32,369 nucleotides of DNA, taken from the NCBI GenBank assembly GCA_018992565.1, contig JACVGW010000017.1, positions 1-32,369 on the forward strand, given 5' to 3'. Below the pieces are notes generated by a model that was given only the letters and a program-made list of their open reading frames with translations, made no database searches and was not told the origin of the DNA. Each line of letters opens with the position of its first letter. Position 1 is the first letter of the stretch. Position numbers and translations under genes: made by a program. Origin of the DNA: Theionarchaea archaeon. Its GTDB lineage: Archaea > Methanobacteriota_B > Thermococci > Methanofastidiosales > SZ-28-30. Shown piece after piece: positions 31,289 through 32,369 of this stretch.

Positions 31289-32059
31289 TTAATTTTCATT
31301 TACAAGCGTTTTCAGTAAATCCATGCATATGCGTCTTGATTGGTCCACTCCTTCCATATCCGGATTCCAGCTAGACAGAGAAACTGCAGCTATCCTTCCT
31401 GTCTCAGAAAGAAAACGAAATACCTCTCTCAATTCGCCTGCAGAAGGACCGCCTTCGGCGGGGTAGCCCATGGCAGGCGCATCCCGTGGATCCACCACAT
31501 CTGTGTCAAAGTGAACATAAAGGGGTCCGTCTGGTATAGAATAGTCCGGGAGGGATCTCGGATCTGGTACAACATGAATCGTAGAGTCCTCTATCGCTGC
31601 CTTTTCCCCTGGGTCAAGATCACGTGCACCAGCAAGAATCACCATCCCCTCTGGTATGTTCTTGAGCCCCACAGCATCAACGAGTCTCTGGTCTCCCCGG
31701 CCTACTATCATGGCCAGCGGCATGCCTCCCAGGAATCCACTGGGAGTTGTCTCCCATGTATTGAAATCACCATGCGCATCGAACCAGATCAGGACAGGAG
31801 CAATGTTCTTCCTCTGCAGGCCAGCAAGAACTCCAATGGCAGTGCAGCAATCACCAGCAATACTAACAGGTCTCTCTCCTTTTCCCAAGACTTCTGCAAT
31901 GTAACCAGCAAGCGACTCATGTATGACAGAGATTCTTGTCATCTGGTCTCCTTCACCAGGGAAGGGCTTATTGACATACCACCCAGATGAGGCAAGCGTT
32001 TCAAGCTGTGGCAGATCTTCATCAAGGAAGTATGGTGTTACTACGTAGCGACTATTCAT
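31289..32059 (-). CDS. arginase/agmatinase-family hydrolase
   Basis: A 256-residue ureohydrolase-fold protein. Metal-binding motifs are WFDAHGDFNT (DAHxD) and HFDTDVVDP (DxD). The first motif, normally GGDHS, reads AGDCCTAIG, with cysteine in place of the histidine that binds the first manganese. Members hydrolyse guanidino or related compounds, and the changed ligand means the substrate cannot be assumed to be arginine or agmatine. A TATA box lies at 32089-32096, and GGTT is a weak ribosome site before the ATG. It is convergent with the repeat-protein gene. Confidence 0.85.
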   Translation of the reverse strand: MNSRYVVTPYFLDEDLPQLETLASSGWYVNKPFPGEGDQMTRISVIHESLAGYIAEVLGKGERPVSIAGDCCTAIGVLAGLQRKNIAPVLIWFDAHGDFNTWETTPSGFLGGMPLAMIVGRGDQRLVDAVGLKNIPEGMVILAGARDLDPGEKAAIEDSTIHVVPDPRSLPDYSIPDGPLYVHFDTDVVDPRDAPAMGYPAEGGPSAGELREVFRFLSETGRIAAVSLSSWNPDMEGVDQSRRICMDLLKTLVNEN

Positions 32060-32088
32060 GCAACCACTCTCCCGACTTCTGTTCTACT

Positions 32089-32096
32089 CATATAAA
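32089..32096 (-). promoter_or_regulatory. TATA box for arginase-family gene
   Basis: TTTATATG on the minus strand is centred about 34 nt from the ATG at 32059. Confidence 0.55.
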
Positions 32097-32174
32097 CCTA
32101 TTCTCCTGGTCTTCACGTCTTCCTGTCACTCCACAATTCCAAATTTCTGTCCAGGCTCACATTTCTGCCAGTTC

Positions 32175-32369
32175 TTACATCATTTTCTGCTCCCTTTTGT
32201 CCTTCAACCGAAGTTCTTCAGTTCTTTCTTTAAAATTCCCATATCCTCCACCACCTGGAGTTTCTATCCCAATAATGTCACCTCTCAGCAACTCATACGT
32301 GGTCTTGGATGGTAATTCTATCTCATTCCCATCTCTTGTCAGTACATTCTTGCCCTTCCTTCCCTTTTC
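32175..32369 (-). CDS. hydantoinase B/oxoprolinase-family C-terminus, truncated by the window edge
   Basis: An open minus-strand frame of 64 residues runs in from the right edge and ends MM-stop. It contains KNVLTRDGNEIELPSK and the family-closing signature IIGIETPGGGGYGN, which is highly typical of the B subunit of hydantoinase, oxoprolinase and acetone carboxylase-like enzymes. These open cyclic amide rings with ATP together with an A subunit, which would lie outside the window. The neighbouring arginase-family gene follows in the same direction but has its own promoter. Confidence 0.8.
   Translation of the reverse strand, partial: EKGRKGKNVLTRDGNEIELPSKTTYELLRGDIIGIETPGGGGYGNFKERTEELRLKDKREQKMM

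Overview
The window is archaeal chromosome. The lipid gene for sn-glycerol-1-phosphate dehydrogenase is present. Promoters are TATA boxes of the TTTATA type, about 25 nt upstream of leaderless start codons or about 35-45 nt upstream of starts with a ribosome site. An archaeal UPF0179 protein and F420-type FrhB-family redox proteins are also present. The mix suggests an anaerobic euryarchaeal lineage, possibly an uncultured one such as Theionarchaea; that placement is a guess from gene content only. No rRNA, tRNA, CRISPR array, insertion sequence or phage gene was seen.

Layout. 1-4348: end of an FrhB-family protein, a zinc-ribbon AIM24 protein, and valyl-tRNA synthetase. 4349-6362: two paralogous zinc alcohol dehydrogenases abutting valS. 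6665-8438: a UPF0173 metallohydrolase and an MFS transporter. 8439-10460 (minus): a nucleotidyltransferase and an SppA lipoprotein peptidase. 10651-15068: an orphan pyruvate-kinase C-domain protein, a hexapeptide acyltransferase overlapping a second FrhB-family protein, a QueG-like iron-sulfur protein, and a winged-helix/ferredoxin protein. 15127-20895: an unusual ECF transporter locus. 21223-24494: creatininase-family protein, phosphoesterase, radical SAM enzyme, PPC-domain protein and Hsp20. 24818-27267: DMT transporter, egsA and UPF0179. 27316-30336: two small membrane proteins and a membrane metalloprotease. 30502-31146: a protein with twelve SGLVR-type heptapeptide repeats. 31289-32369 (minus): arginase-family protein and the end of a hydantoinase B-type protein.

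The ECF locus is the best candidate for an undescribed system. Five minus-strand genes overlap one another: membrane-tethered phosphoesterase, S component, fused double ATPase, T component and THEP1-type NTPase. They face two overlapping plus-strand lipoprotein genes. The S component carries an extra outer domain related to the domains that make up both lipoproteins. These resemble the sulfite-oxidase (oxidoreductase molybdopterin-binding) fold but lack the expected cofactor cysteine. The 102-bp divergent promoter region holds a near-identical direct repeat over both TATA boxes. I infer one uptake system in which surface lipoproteins capture a ligand, the phosphoesterase may trim it, and the ECF module imports it.

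The second candidate is the heptapeptide-repeat protein. Its 21-bp units differ only at synonymous positions, it has the fullest ribosome site of any annotated gene here, and a perfect palindrome lies at the predicted transcription start.
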